Positions 43,401 through 55,301 of a stretch of DNA of 64,000 nt are shown one piece after another. The stretch is from Coix lacryma-jobi var. lacryma-jobi (taxonomy: Eukaryota; Streptophyta; Magnoliopsida; Poales; Poaceae). Position 1 is the first letter of the stretch, and each line of letters starts with the position of its first letter. The notes below the pieces were generated by a model. It ran no database searches. It was not told the DNA's origin and saw only the letters and a program-made list of their open reading frames with translations. Where the stretch lies: the NCBI GenBank assembly GCA_009763385.1, contig CM019823.1, positions 29,595,345-29,659,344 on the forward strand. Direction: 5' to 3'. Both the position numbers and the translations under genes were made by a program.

Positions 43401-46400
43401 CCTAGCAGCTAGAAGAATAGTGGCTCTGAGTCAAAGCAGCTGGGAATTCTCTATCTAAGTCACTAAAAAAATGCTAGTGAATCTCTCCTCCTCTTATCAG
43501 TACTCTAAAGTATGTCCAAAAAGGGAAATTAACAAACTGGCAGGCCTACCTACTTTGAGTATTAGAGTGGGCTAACTTAAGAGCAGCAAATCAACTATAG
43601 TTTAACTGCCAGGACCACCCACCTGGGCTAAACCCATCTATTAGCACAAGGAGAGTGACTAAATCCCGAGCCGCAATTCTTTCCTCATTATTTAACAGAT
43701 AGGCAGGCAGGCGCTAGACTTATTTCCAAATAAACTACTTTTAATGCAAGCGAAGCACACTTACGTGGCCCAAGACTCTGAAATTAGGTCTCACCCTTTT
43801 GCTTGAAGTTAATGCAAGCTAGCGAGTTATTAACAAGGCACGAGTATGATAACTTGAATATAAGATTCAAAGTAAGAAGAAGGATTCTTTTATTAGATAT
43901 TGTACGCTTATCAAATCCTGACAATATAAGTACTTTACGGTGAACAAGAAAATGTTGCAGGTCTGGAAGAAAAGGGTTTTCTAAGGCCCTCTCTCTTGAC
44001 TAACATGAATACCTATCCAATCTATGAAAAACTACGGGTGGAGGCTCGTCTGTTTATCCATACGCGTGCTGCACCAGGGAGCGCCTCTTTATTTCCAGAG
44101 GCGGAATTGGGTGAAATCTTCATCTGATCTTTCTAGTTGTATGTCTCTCTCCATTCATTCCTTCCTGTGGTATTCAATCTCTTTTTTCTACGATTGCCAG
44201 GTGTGATTACCTAGCGGAGCTTGCCGGGTATTTCCGATATGGCTCATTCCTATTACAATATGCCTACCTTTTTTATGTTTCTCAACAATTGTTGGTGGTG
44301 ACCATATGCCAACAAACAACTCCTTAAAATGCTTATATGTATACAGCTTGGCCTTGCTATTCACAAATGTCTATCAGCTTCTCCTGCTTCTATACTTGCC
44401 TATCTGTGACATGACCTATTCCTACTTGCTTTGTCAACTACTTTACTTTACCTATTTTTCAAAACCTATACAGATATATCTGCATAAACCGGTGCATCTC
44501 TTGTCAACTCTTCTATTCCAAGTATACCAAGCTACTTTGGCTACACCTAGCTCTACCTTGCCTATGAGCTATTTATAATAACTAAAAATCTTTGCATTCG
44601 CCTAACACTTCGTGCCTGGCTACGATAAAGCAAAAGAAAGAGTAATAGCAATAGAAATAGCCAAGTAGTCCACTTTGGTCTGTCAATTGGATGAGGCCGC
44701 TAGGTCGCTAAGTCAGTCATTCAGTAAATAAAGGGGGTAATCCATTGGCGCGTAGCGTTTGCACGAAAGAAAGTTTTCGTCTCATTTTTTATTCTTGAAG
44801 TTTCATTCCGTCATTCCATTCATCTTTGAACCAGTTTACTATTAGGGAAGTCAACCCATAGTATCTAACTTGCGAGGGGATGCTACAAAAGGGTTTTCCC
44901 TCTTTCTTACAGCTGTCTGCATACATTACACAGAATGAATGACTGAAATCCCAAGTAAACATTAGTTAGGAGAAGTGCTTAATGGTACCAGCTAGCATGG
45001 TTAGGCATAGAGATGCCAAACAGGCACCAGGCCGAAGGATTCCTTTGCTCGAACTTCACATCATGGTTGAACTGGGATAATTGCATCTTGCATTTGGCAG
45101 CTATGTTCAGTTCATGGATATTGCTGTGCATGTATTTATCCTAAACCTAAACTTTTTTGATCACTGCCCGCAAGAAGAGATTTTATAGAGATTTCGCAAG
45201 TGACTGGACTTCCTATGTGGCTTTGGCGAGCGTAACTTGAGTTAAGCGATCACAAAGAGAAGAGCGGAAACTGAATCCGAACATACAGACTTTTGTTTTG
45301 AGTTAACCTAGGAATTTACCTATTATGATAAATCTTACACAATATTGAATTGATAAGATTACTTGATAGTTGTCTCCTGAAACACATAAAGTATTTGAGT
45401 CTCGAAACTCATGGATCCGCACCTGTCAAGTTTATATACCATTATATATGGGAATTAGCGATTCATATAGATGTTCAAAAGCATCAAGCCAGAAGACAAT
45501 AACCCGGTGCATTACCCTACTATTAGGGTCTAGGCTAGCACAGAGATTTTTGCCTTGTTAAGCTCTTAAGATAAGAGCAAGTTGTTACAGCAGTTTCCGC
45601 ATTTCAAACATTATAAACACCCGGCGAGTATAACGCCACTAGAGTATAAATCCACTAGAGTCTAAAAGTTATAGAAGATGCATATTACTACTTACTATCA
45701 TCTCCTGGGCCTTCCCTTCTCAGCCTTGATTCAACAAGGCGGGCGCGCCTTGGGAGACTTTTGATATAGGACTCAACAGTGCGCCGGGTGTTTTTCCTTA
45801 AATACCACTAGACGCACCGGGTGTGCCGTAAGGAAAGCTCTACACCGTGTTCTAACTAGCCCCCTGAGTGCTAAGAATTCAGTGACTGAGTAGGGGTCTA
45901 TCAGGGAGAGCTCTCTGATCTATCAGTACTCTATTGTCTTCTCTTCTAATGTGTGTAGTCGCTGGTGAGTGCTTATTCTAGTCGATGTGCTGATAAGAGC
46001 TGAGGGAGTGAAATAGCTAGATTTATCCTAGTGACCGTGGCTTATTGAAGGGAGGGATCTCCTCTATTTAAGTAGGGAAGCTCACACGTGATTAGAAAAT
46101 CAAAAAGAGATAGGGAATCAGGGCCGTACCTACTTTGATCGCTGCCGACAGACTCTCTATTTTCAGGGAAGATCCAAGTATGTTGCATTTGGTACTCGAA
46201 GTTATACATTGGCCCGCCACCTGCTTCGCTCCTTCGCAGCGCGCCTTTATTCGTCTCATGACCCAGGTCGCGGGGACAGAGAGAAAGCATGAGGCATAGG
46301 AATGTAGTTCCTTACTATACATCAATTCTCGTCCATTCTCGACTTCCAATACACTGTCCTCGCTCTAGTCCTAGCTGCTCTAGCAAGGGCTATTCCGTAC

Positions 46401-46859
46401 CATTTCGCTTGGTTGTAGCGCCGCCTACTTTTATTCCTTTCCAGGGGAGTTGCTTAAAGGCGGAGAGGTTGGTTTAGTATTCGACCTAGGAATTCTCAAG
46501 TCAACTTTCTCAACAACAGGACTGGCTTGCTATCTTGAGTCAGTAGTTTAACCGGATCTTTACTAAGTAACCACACCGGTAAGAGAGCAAATTGCTTAGA
46601 CGAGGAGCGGTTAGCCAGTTGAATTCAATAGTGACTTTTCTTCTTAATATTATGTTGAACATCCGCGGAGAGAGGAGAAGAGTTAGAGTCATCTTATGTA
46701 TCGTTTATCACTATGGCTGTAAAGTATTTAGGAGTGATGGTAGAATAAATAAGGAAGGCAAGCTAGGAATAGGAAGGAAAGAAAGAATAGGGTTATAAGA
46801 CTGTCCTCGAGAAATATCTCAATGTAAGGTAAACAGAACAGAAGTAGAATTCAATAGTG

Positions 46860-47580
46860 CTATTAACAGGTTGTGTTCATGTCTCCTCAGGTAGAGTTGA
46901 GATTTCTTCCGAGCCCGTGCATAAAGCACTGTGCTCCGCTGTAAACACTTTCAAAGAAAAGGAATTCCTCGAAGCTACTATGTTCGGGCAGGAAACTGGC
47001 AGAAATGATAAACTTCAACGCTCCACTCTACGAGAAAAATACTCCTGAAAGGAATTGGGTTGGAAAGCCTTGTACGTAGTGCACTCAAATCGACATTGAG
47101 ATTGGGATATAGCCATATATTATATGCGATACGCCGATGACATACTTATTGGATTGCCCCGCGGAGCTCCCCTAAGTACCAATCGCTTGATGGATAAACT
47201 CAGGAAAAACTGCTTTATGCTAGTTAGTAGGGGCCTCAGGTTACACTTGAAGAGCGAAGCATTAATAAGAGGAAGCAAAAAGGGGCGCCGTAGGGTGCTT
47301 GGAACCCTCAAGGAGGACGGGAACCTACAAGCCGCTCCACCCACCCATGAAGAAGTGGGAGGATAAACTTACTAAGAATACCTTAGAGGCAAGCTTATTA
47401 AGGAACAATATCGAGATGAAAATGCTTCATTTTCTTGAGGAGGCACACCTGCGAGCCCAGACTTACTTACGCTATGAAAAGTCAATGGGGGATAAAAGGA
47501 AAAGCGATCAGCAAGCTACAAGATTTCACTGCAAGTTGTTAGGAAGCGGCAGCGTAAAGACTGTTAGGGGTCAATCCTAG
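46860..47580 (+). pseudogene. Group-II-intron-type reverse transcriptase fragment (plus strand)
   Basis: At 47124 the plus frame reads MRYADDILIGLPRGAP, an intact RT motif C (Y-A-D-D) in the R-Y-A-D-D-x-x-I-G form typical of group II intron-encoded proteins. It is followed by RLMDKLRKNCFMLVSRGLRL, HLKSEALI (motif D/E region) and GTLKEDGNLQAAPP. A second frame (47299-47580) continues MKKWEDKLTKNTLEASLLRN, resembling the thumb A-P-I-x-x-I-x-x-K-L region. The upstream frame 46857-47048 may hold the fingers but is interrupted. There is no intact maturase domain. It is not matR: the sequence around the motif differs and no nad1 exon is nearby. Confidence 0.7.
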
Positions 47581-47974
47581 ATGAAAGGCTTATGTTTCTT
47601 GATATGCTACTAAGGCTTTGACACTTTCTTCAGGTATGACACATGATAATTTCTCGGACCTACCGTAAAGAGTACAGAAAACATTTGTAGAAGGACCAAA
47701 TGGAGAGCAATGTACCATTAGGTAGCTTCACGGGATAAGAGTAAATGAATATGAGAGCCCGAGCGAGCGGTATTAAAGTGATCCTGAAGGTCACCCTCTT
47801 ACAGAATATCTTAAGTAAAAAGGAATCCTTACTCTTTTTCCATGCCTAAAAGAAAAAGGTATTAATTAGTATGGAGAAATTCAAACTAGAGAATTGTTTT
47901 CTGAGCCCCTTCTTCAGTATGTCTTCCATATAAGTCTAGTTCTACTCTATTTCCTAATAATGGAGGAGTATATG
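47581..47974. other. Spacer between RT fragment and nuclear-like fragment
   Basis: Nothing recognised. May contain decayed 3' RT or maturase sequence, which I could not support. Confidence 0.35.
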
Positions 47975-48486
47975 CTATTGATTCTGACCATTCTGCCCGC
48001 CGGCGCTCACCTCTTTTGGCTTCTGATAGCTTCGCGGACTAGACCGAATTCTCTCATCGTCCTCCGGCATCAATCTCTTTAGCCTTTGTCCCTCCGTGGC
48101 CTTATTAAGGATTGGGGCTCTTTCTAGTGGCTTATTTTCAAATGCATCAAGCTGTATCCCGCCTCCGTCTGAGCCTTCATAATCGACCTTATCGGACTCT
48201 GTCGACCCTTCCTTAGTAGAAATCCCGTCCCTAGTCCCTGCAATCATGGTAAACAGTTATGATAAATGGAAATATATATAGGGCACTGATTGCAATTTGA
48301 AGATCGAAACATACCTAAGAGCGCCAGTCTGGTATTTATTTCATCAGGTATTTCTTCAGGACCTCGTATTCCCTTTCTCACCGAAGCCTTACTCAGTAAA
48401 GGGTATGATACTAATAGTACGGTTTGGTTTTCATCACTCTTACCATTACCTGAAATTTCATCTCCTTCTTTGCAACAAAAATCCAT
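47975..48486 (-). pseudogene. Unknown gene fragment with an apparent spliceosomal intron
   Basis: Two minus-strand frames (48486 to 48315 and 48237 to 47975) join in phase if 48314-48238 is removed. The removed 77 nt start GTATGT after CTCTTAG, are AT-rich, and end GATTGCAG before GGACTAGG, as in a nuclear intron. The joined reading would run from EEIPDEINTRLALLG into TRDGISTKEGSTESDKV and on to LMPEDDERIR, hydrophilic and Asp/Glu/Lys-rich. No family recognised. Plant mitochondria have no spliceosome, so this would be a fragment of nuclear DNA without function here. Chance alignment of two short frames is the alternative. Confidence 0.4.
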
Positions 48487-48905
48487 CGAAGTACCGAATC
48501 ATTAGAGCAAGGCTGATAGACTTTACCAACCTTCTTTTTTTTTAATAGTTCGACTTGCGAAAAGCATATAGATAGCTATCAAACGTACTTGACGGAAGTA
48601 GATCTAGCTGATTGACTCGTTCATAGGCGAAAATCAATGCATCGAACCCTTTGCCGATCAAAAGATTAGGAACCGTCCTCCTTTTACCGGATACCCTTGC
48701 CGAAGAAGGGCTCTAAATATCTCGTACGTATGTTTCCTAGGATCTACTACGTTAAAAAGTATTGGCTTGAGCGCGATAGGCCCTTGCAAGAAAATGCTTT
48801 GAAGGCCATCTTTTCTTTGTTCTTCGCCCATTTTTATCTTTCAAGTTGTCAAAGGAGAGTTTCTCTTTCCACCTTGTAATGGGAATGTAAGCTCTGACTT
48901 TGCCC

Positions 48906-49245
48906 TCATCGGATAAAGAGAGTACTAATCCCTGTACCGGACTGGTATTCCTCGGTTCCTTCTTCCCCCAGCTTGTTGCCCTCCATCCTGGACCATCTTA
49001 TTCGAATACCGAGACTCTTGCATACTGAAAGAAGAAGGTTCCTTACTTTATCTCGCAGCAGGTACCCACATCTATCCATTCTTTTTATCTTCGGAATTCC
49101 TATTAGTATGCCCTCCGCATATCTGACATAACATAGTTTCGTATTGCATCCCCCAAATACCATATCTTTTCTCAATCACCATCACTCCCTCTGCTACCTT
49201 CTTGTCAAGCAGGTGGAGGTATAATGGTGAGAGTGGAGGAAAAGG
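48906..49245 (-). pseudogene. Group-II-intron-type reverse transcriptase fragment (minus strand)
   Basis: Minus frames give LSPLYLHLLDKKVAEGVMVI (about 49240-49180), the end of RT motif B (S-P-L-x-x-N-I-Y-L-H-x-L-D). A one-base frame change later comes YVRYAEGILIGIPKIKRM, motif C with Y-A-E-G in place of Y-A-D-D, then LLRDKVRNLLLSVCKSLGIR (motif D). The catalytic Asp pair is lost and the frame is broken, so it is inactive. It resembles the plus-strand fragment at 47124 (both have R-Y-A-x-x-I-L-I-G-[LI]-P-[RK]), so the two are relatives in opposite orientation about 1.8 kb apart. Confidence 0.72.
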
Positions 49246-51557
49246 AGGGATTCGCTGAGTTCAAAAGCAAGAGTACTTCAGTGAAAAAGCAATAAATGAA
49301 TTCCCAGTTCAAAGTGATACACAAACAGCTTGTTGCTAATGAATTCAAAAAAGAAATGCTTGCTAGGTAAATCGTACTTTTTGCACAGTCACATATGGCT
49401 CGTAACTATTCTCGGTGTTATCTTACAACTACTCTTCCTTTCTCTCCTTCGGAAGAACTAGTCTTTGAAGCAAGAGATGAACATATTGTGGGCGGATCTT
49501 CTTACCCATTGATTGGAACATCGTAAAAACTCCGAAGATCCTTTTCACTATAGTTAGTGACGTATCCAAATTCTGTATACTATTGGTGGACGGGACATTC
49601 CGCTTCCTTCTGCTTTGTTTTCACGAAGCGAGCGCTTTCAACAAGCTTCTTTGGTAATAAGCAAAAGTGTGTAAAGTCCTCCGTTTTCTCACTGGGAAAG
49701 CTTTGTTGTCTTCGTTTTCTTTCAGCCGTAGTATATCGCCGCATATGATCTGGCTTTTAAAGTGGGTTAGTAAGAAAACTGACCTTTCTGGGTAAGTGCC
49801 CTTTTTATGTTTAAGAGCGAGTTGAGCAGTAAAATAGAAATAAGAGCTGCTAAAACAATATCTTTTTCTTAAAGTTCCTACGATGCTAGTTTTGAAAAGG
49901 CATATACACTCAGATAATGCAAGAGTTCCCCACTACCAAGTAAGCTCTTTATACTTGTTCACCTGTGTACTTATGGATGAAAACTACCTGGCTTTGTTTG
50001 GCTACTTTTTTTATTGGCTAGTGTGATTTTATATCTCAGGCTAGACTCGATTGAGCTGTCTTACATTAGTGTGGCTATATGTGAATCGCAGAGGTCTGTA
50101 AATTAAGGCAATAGGCAGGCACATTTGAAATGCAGCAGTAGTGAGTTCCTATAGAAAATCAAAAATGAAATAAAAGGTCATAATGGTCGGAAGCTGTTCA
50201 CTACATCAGAACCATCCAGAAGGCAAAAAAAAAAGCACCTGAGGTCAGGTGTTTCTTAGGAGTTCAATATGTTTCATGTGTGTTTTTGCAAATCTTTTTT
50301 CTTCACTGGTCCTGCACGCTTGATAAAAAGGATCTGGTGTCTATGCCAGGTTGGTAAACCATATAGATCTTGCCCAAACAAGGAGTAGGGGCTAGCTTGT
50401 AAGCCACGACTTAGTACTACGAGGATTCTGGCGGAGTGCTTTTCACATATAGATAGGTCGGGATGAAGAAGCTCCGTAGTCAACTAATAGATAGAAAATC
50501 ACAGTAACCTTTTTCCAACAGTTTCACCATGATAAGAACAACCTTGTCATACATGATAATTATGGGCTTTCTTCCTCCTTCTTTATAGTCTTCAGTTCAA
50601 TCTGCCAAGTCCGATTCATCTTTTTCCAACCCTTCCTCTGTTCTTATACTAAACCTCTTCTCTTCGTTCCCTTTGCCCCACCAAAAGAGGATCGCCCCTA
50701 GTAATATAATAGCACCTTGATTTATTTATCCAGATGGGCATATCTTTTCTTTAGTTTATGCATCTCTCATTCAAAGACAGACAAGAAAATAAATCTAAAG
50801 GCACCACTACTCTTATTATTAGTAAACGGTAGGAACCGGAAGAGAAGCTTTCTAAAATGCCATTAGCCGATACCTGATGCTGGTCAATCGAAGACGGATC
50901 ATACCAGTGGTAGTTCGATGGCAGATTCCCCATATTTATGAAGAAAAACAAGTTATAACCCCATTCTAGGAGTTCCCACCTGGATTGGATTCCCTCAAAC
51001 TGGTGTGGAAAGGTCATTAGAGGCTCCTCTCGAGGACATACAAGAAGGATCCCTCTTTTCTTACTCGGATGGCTTGGCTGTTTCTAGGCATTCCACTAGT
51101 ACCGGGAAGAAACTACTGCTGGCACGGGACAACCATACCTACTCAGAGTACTCTTTTCTTGCCTTGTAACAACAGTCTATTCCACCGGATGCACAAGCCT
51201 AAAAAGCCTATTCTATTTATTTGCTAAAATAGTCCAATTTGACGTAAACTGTTTTCGATGTCATCTTCGAAGAAATGAAAAGGTATCCTACATCACCAGT
51301 ATCCACATATCCTCCTATCAAATCCAATGCAACGGCTCCTACTCTGTATAGATTATAGACCTTTGCTTTTGATTATCGGTTAATCGAATTTCATGATTGC
51401 ATAGCAACCGACCGAGGAACTACTAATCTTTAGACCAAAAAACCCTTACTTATTTCTACTCTACCTACTAGCTTACCCAAAGACTTTTCTCACACATAAA
51501 CCGTGACATGACCTATTCTCAAATGCCTACTTTCTCTTCTCTTAAGTCTACAACAAG
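49246..51557. other. Spacer without recognised gene
   Basis: No family similarity recognised. A CACCTGA..TCAGGTG dyad at about 50236-50252 could form a small hairpin. Frames of up to 88 codons (minus 50751-51017) are unassigned. Confidence 0.45.
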
Positions 51558-51640
51558 TGGGAGAGGCAGGATTCGAACCTACGTAGAAAACCTTCAACAG
51601 ATTTACAGTCTGTCGCTTTTGACCGCTCGGCCACTCTCCC
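51558..51640 (-). tRNA. trnY-GUA: tRNA-Tyr(GUA)
   Basis: Minus-strand 83-nt class II cloverleaf. Acceptor GGGAGAG pairs with CTCTCCC, discriminator A. D-region TGGCCGAGCGGTCAAAAGC, anticodon arm CAGACTGTAAATCTG with anticodon GTA, variable arm, and T-arm TAGGTTCGAATCCTG. Intact; of the native mitochondrial type in plants. Confidence 0.97.
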
Positions 51641-52384
51641 CTTCCCTGGGATACGCCCTCCTCAAACAAAGGGTTCCTGAATAAGAAGGATGGCGGCCTT
51701 CGTTCTTAAGTTAAGAAGAGCAGATGGAACTATTAGATTTGCTAGCGTTCCGGGAGAATAAATAAGGTCATTTAGTAAGTTCATAACAATTTCTGTAAAG
51801 CAAGGGGCAAAGCTTCTACGTCCCCCTCATTGCCATCGTCGGCCTTCCCCAGCTCCCCTCCTTCGTCGCTTCTGGCTAAGCATCTTTCGGCGGAGGAAAG
51901 GAGGCGACTAGTCGCTTCTGGCGAAGCTGCGAGTTCATGAGCAAGTGAATGAACGAGCTGCGAGTGAAGTGCAACAGTCGTAAGTAAGGCTCGCCATGTT
52001 CCTAAAAGGAGTGACCATCTTTTCTTCCCTTCTACTGACACTGAGCGAGCAGCAAGCATAGGCAATAGTTTCCGTAGGGGTGGGGTGGGGCGCAAGCAAG
52101 CGTTTTCAGGCTCCGCTAGCTAGCGTACTCTTCTGCTATCAATGAAACCGAAAGAAAAAACCTGTGCCCTTTCGTATAGATCGAGACGCAGTACTTTTTC
52201 TTGACTTCTTCCATACTAGGAAGAATGGAAGGAAATCCTTCGATAACACTTATTCTTCCTTATTTGAAGAAATGATATCCGACGCCCGCTCTTTCATTTC
52301 AAAAAAGTTATTCTTCTTATCTTAAGAAGCAAATAGCATTTCCTATTGATTTGTCCCCTGGACTAGACCTATGTAGATTCGGAA
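51641..52384. other. Spacer between trnY and nad9 (nad9 3' flank)
   Basis: A 104-codon minus frame (51781-52095, Leu/Ala/Ser-rich) overlaps a GCTTCTGGC-type direct repeat at about 51860-51930 and shows no family resemblance. No clear terminator stem was seen. Confidence 0.4.
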
Positions 52385-52957
52385 TTATCCGTCGCTACGC
52401 TGTTCCCAAGGACTAGCAAAATCAAAATAGCGAAATTCTTGGGTCATCTCAATGGGTTCAGAAACCACACGTTTCTCTGGATCATCATAGCGTACTTCCA
52501 CATATCCACTCAGAGGAAAGTCTTTTCGTAATGGATGACCCTCGAAACCATAATCAGTTGATATACGGCGTAAATCCGGATGATTGATGGAAGAAACACC
52601 AGACATATCCCATACTTCTCGCTCCCACCGGCCGGCTGATGGAAATGGACTGACTACCGGAGATATTCGTGTTACTTCGTCCGCACTTGTTTGTACACGA
52701 ATGCGTGAGTTATACCGAGTACTCAGTAAATTATGGACAACTTCAAATCTTCGTTTTCGAGAGGGATGATCCACTCCGCAAATATCGATCGAAACTTGAA
52801 CCCTTGTATAGGTATGCCATTTTAGAAAGCACAACAATGGAAATGGGTAGTCAGTATTGGTATAAGATCTATTCCCATGTTCCGATCTTTTCATTTTATG
52901 TACCCATTTCTTGGGTAAAATCTCCCAACTATATTTTAAAATGGATTGGTTATCCAT
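52385..52957 (-). CDS. nad9: NADH dehydrogenase subunit 9
   Basis: Intact intron-less gene of 190 codons plus stop, the usual length. It encodes the 30-kDa-type subunit (NuoC family) of complex I, in the matrix arm next to Nad7. The start at MDNQSILKYSWEILPKKWVH matches the conserved N-terminus. Downstream are YTRVQVSIDICGVDHPSRKR, NSRIRVQTSADEVTRISPVV, SAGRWEREVWDMSGVSSINH, the family signature HPDLRRISTDYGFEGHPLRK and the end DFASPWEQRSDG. Codons such as CAT in VDHPS and TCN in DMSGVSSIN are unedited forms of residues (Tyr, Phe) that plant mitochondria make by C-to-U editing, so the gene looks native and functional. An in-frame extension to 53062 exists but is leader. Confidence 0.98.
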   Translation of the reverse strand: MDNQSILKYSWEILPKKWVHKMKRSEHGNRSYTNTDYPFPLLCFLKWHTYTRVQVSIDICGVDHPSRKRRFEVVHNLLSTRYNSRIRVQTSADEVTRISPVVSPFPSAGRWEREVWDMSGVSSINHPDLRRISTDYGFEGHPLRKDFPLSGYVEVRYDDPEKRVVSEPIEMTQEFRYFDFASPWEQRSDG

Positions 52958-52991
52958 AAATGAAAATAAAGAAAGCTTTCTTTTTTTTTGT

Positions 52992-53070
52992 TCCGCTTCT
53001 TGCTCTAAGCAGAAAGACTTGTCGGAAATCGCCGGTTGGGTTGGTCCGACCAAGAAAGGCATGGGAGTGG
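52992..53070 (-). promoter_or_regulatory. nad9 leader block shared with the 23.7-kb ORF
   Basis: Ends 35 nt before the nad9 ATG. Its first 29 nt (52992-53020) are identical to 23744-23772, and the next ~50 nt are similar. Conservation at two gene starts suggests a 5' UTR or promoter cassette; I see no CRTA-type core that I can place with confidence. Confidence 0.6.
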
Positions 53071-53449
53071 AGAGGCGGAAGTGAAAGACTGGCTACCAAT
53101 AAAGATCCCTCACTGCACACTTTCTATAGTTCTGTATCCAGGATCGGCTGCATGCTCTAGTGTTGAATCGGGTATAGAACCCAGGATGCTTGGTTACAAT
53201 TCCGAATCCGCTAAACCATGTTTGTTTTATTTTTTTTCTCGACTGGCTTTGCTTTATCCATGGGTAATGAGTTTCGATGTATTGGGCGTTTCCGTTTAGA
53301 AATAGAAGCTTTTTCGTGCTTGCTTGCGAGCATTGGAATGGCCTGAATGGAATGAATATTAAGATAAATAAAAGATTCCAAGAAAATTGAGAAAGTTATT
53401 CATTCTTATATTAATTTCCTATACTTGACCTTCCAATTCCGTTATTTCA
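53071..53449. other. Spacer between nad9 leader and plastid insert
   Basis: No gene recognised. Presumably holds the nad9 promoter (on minus) and the left junction of the plastid insert near 53440. Confidence 0.4.
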
Positions 53450-54008
53450 ACTACACCAAATGATCTTTCGAATTGGTCAAGACTCTCCTGTTTATGGCCC
53501 CTTCTATTCTATATGGTTGTTGTTTCATTGAATTTGCTTCAGGCTTGCGATTCGACTTTTATCATTATGGATTGGTACCAAGAAGATAAAGTCCTAGGCA
53601 AGCGGACCTAAACCTAATTTTCACAGCCGGTACGGTAACAATGAAAATGGCTCCTTCTTTAGTTTAGTGAGATTATATGAGCAAATGCCTGAACCAAAAT
53701 ACGTCATTGCTATGGGAGCTTGTAGTATTACAGGGGGAATGTTCAGTACGGATTCCTATAGTACTGTTCGGGGAGTCGATAAGTTCATTCCTGTGGATGT
53801 CTACTTGCCGGGCTGTCCACCTAAACCGGAGGCGGTTATAGATGCCCTAACAAAACTTCGTAAGAAGATATCGCGAGAAATAGTTGAGGTCTATCTCAAA
53901 AGAGAAATCGATACTACCAGTCACAAGCTTTATGTTCGGCGCAGTACTCATACTGGAACTTACGAGCAAGAATTGCTCTATCAATCACCTTTAGACATAT
54001 CTTCTTAA
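53450..54008 (+). pseudogene. ndhK: Plastid ndhK fragment
   Basis: Upstream sequence reads in broken frames as the NDLSNWSRLS, LWPL and TAGTVTMKMAPS regions of plastid NdhK. From 53667 the frame is open: RLYEQMPEPKYVIAMGACSI, then GGMFSTDSYSTVRGVDKFIP, DVYLPGCPPKPEAVIDALTK and a diverged tail ending LLYQSPLDISS. The GAC and GCPP cysteines that bind an iron-sulfur cluster in the family are present, but the N-terminal third is frameshifted. This is plastid DNA; the mitochondrial homologue (PSST) is nuclear in plants. Colinear with ndhJ and trnF as in plastid genomes. Confidence 0.95.
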
Positions 54009-54152
54009 ACTTTTTTCAAATCCAAAAGTCCAGTATCTTCCTACAAATTAGTGAATTAGGAAGGGCTCTTTTGTGCAGAAAAAGAAAGAGCAGGGCAATC
54101 TTTCTGCATTCGAAATGTTAAATATTTATACAAAGGGGGAGAGATCAAGACA

Positions 54153-54668
54153 ATGCAGCAGGGTTGGTTATCTAATTGGCTAGTCAAACATGACGTGGTT
54201 CATAGATCTTTGGGCTTCGATCACCGAGGAATAGAGACTTTACAAATCAAAGCGGGGGATTGGGATTCCATTGCTGTCATTTTATATGTATATCAATTTC
54301 ATTTGGCTTTGTCATTTATATGTAATCATGGTTACAATTATTTACGTCCATGTGTGCTTATTTTCAGGAAAGATGGCTCTTTAGCTAGCGTGTATCATCT
54401 TACGAGAATACAGTATGGTATAGATAACCCAGAAGAAGTATGCTGCATAAAGTCTTTGCCCAAAAGGATAATCTAGAATCCCGTCTGTCTTCTGGATTTG
54501 GAGAAGTGCCGATTTTCAAGAACGCGAATCTTATGATATGGACTCTTATGAGAATTATCCACGCCTTAAACGTATCCTAATGCCAGAAAGTTGGATAGGC
54601 TGGCCTTTACGTAAGGACTATATATATAACCCCCCAATTTCTATGAAATACAAGATGCTCATTGAATG
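54153..54668 (+). pseudogene. ndhJ: Plastid ndhJ fragment
   Basis: Starts MQQGWLSNWLVKHDVVHRSL and follows plastid NdhJ through HRGIETLQIKAGDWDSIAVI and LYVY, with an insertion before GYNYLR. After SLASVYHLTRIQYGIDNPEE an extra base shifts the frame (54435-54470). Remaining sequence matches SVFWIWRSADFQERES, YDM.SYENYPRLKRILMPES and WIGWPLRKDYI in other frames to about 54650. Broken. Part of the contiguous plastid insert. Confidence 0.95.
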
Positions 54669-55233
54669 ATTAAATTCATGCTCACTTATACAACACAACT
54701 CCAGATTTGATTCAAGTCAAGGATATTTTGACGTTCTGTTCCTAGACGAAAACGGAATACCTATTTATTTAGAATTCATTTCTATTAGAATTCATTCCTA
54801 TTATACAAAAGGGTTCCAGATAGACTGAGCAAAAAAGGGCTTCATTTCGATTCTCCAATTTGGAAAATCACATATTCATTTCCTTCGTATAAACAGAAAA
54901 TACGATGACTCAAAGAAGTTCCCTACCACGAACTTTGTACCGCGCGCATTACTTAGAACAACTAGGAAAGTAAGATAAGATAAGCAAGAATATAAAAATA
55001 TTCGGAATAGCAGAATAAGAAATTAAAAAATGAAGAAAAGGGAACCTAATCTCACCTCCTTCTGTACCATAAAGAAAATAACCCGAGTCCCTAAAGAAAA
55101 AGAAGTGTCTCTATTTAGAGATTTATCTACTTAGATGAAAAAATAATACTCCTTCTATATTATTCTATAATATGTATCCCAATCCATCTCGAGTCATTTT
55201 TATCAATACCTATTCGGGTAGATCTTTTTTCTG

Positions 55234-55264
55234 TGCCAGGAACCAGATTTGAACTGGTGACACG

Positions 55265-55301
<37 letters not shown>

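Larger units (their letters stand above)
32841..46855. other. Long stretch without recognised gene
   Basis: Fourteen kilobases with no tRNA, respiratory, ribosomal-protein, plastid or transposon similarity that I can recognise. The longest frames are minus 40346-40804 (152 codons), minus 41563-41904 (113, basic) and minus 41968-42282 (104); two with membrane-like segments are plus 34302-34544 and plus 44306-44578. None shows a family motif. Local structure includes 35884-35903 (copy of the 11.6-kb hairpin arm), a 29-nt tandem pair at about 40372-40420, a hairpin repeat at 40413-40434, and paired CGCCGGGTG/CGCACCGGGTG repeats near 45780-45830. Confidence 0.45.

Noticed and set aside
47124..47366. 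RYADD frame as part of matR
   Set aside because: Sequence after the motif (LPRGAPLSTNRLMDKL) is unlike matR, and there is no nad1 exon or intron 4 context nearby.
52958..53062. In-frame N-terminal extension of nad9 by 35 codons (MPFLVGPTQ...)
   Set aside because: The conserved plant Nad9 begins at MDNQS; the extension lies in the leader block that is also shared with an unrelated ORF.
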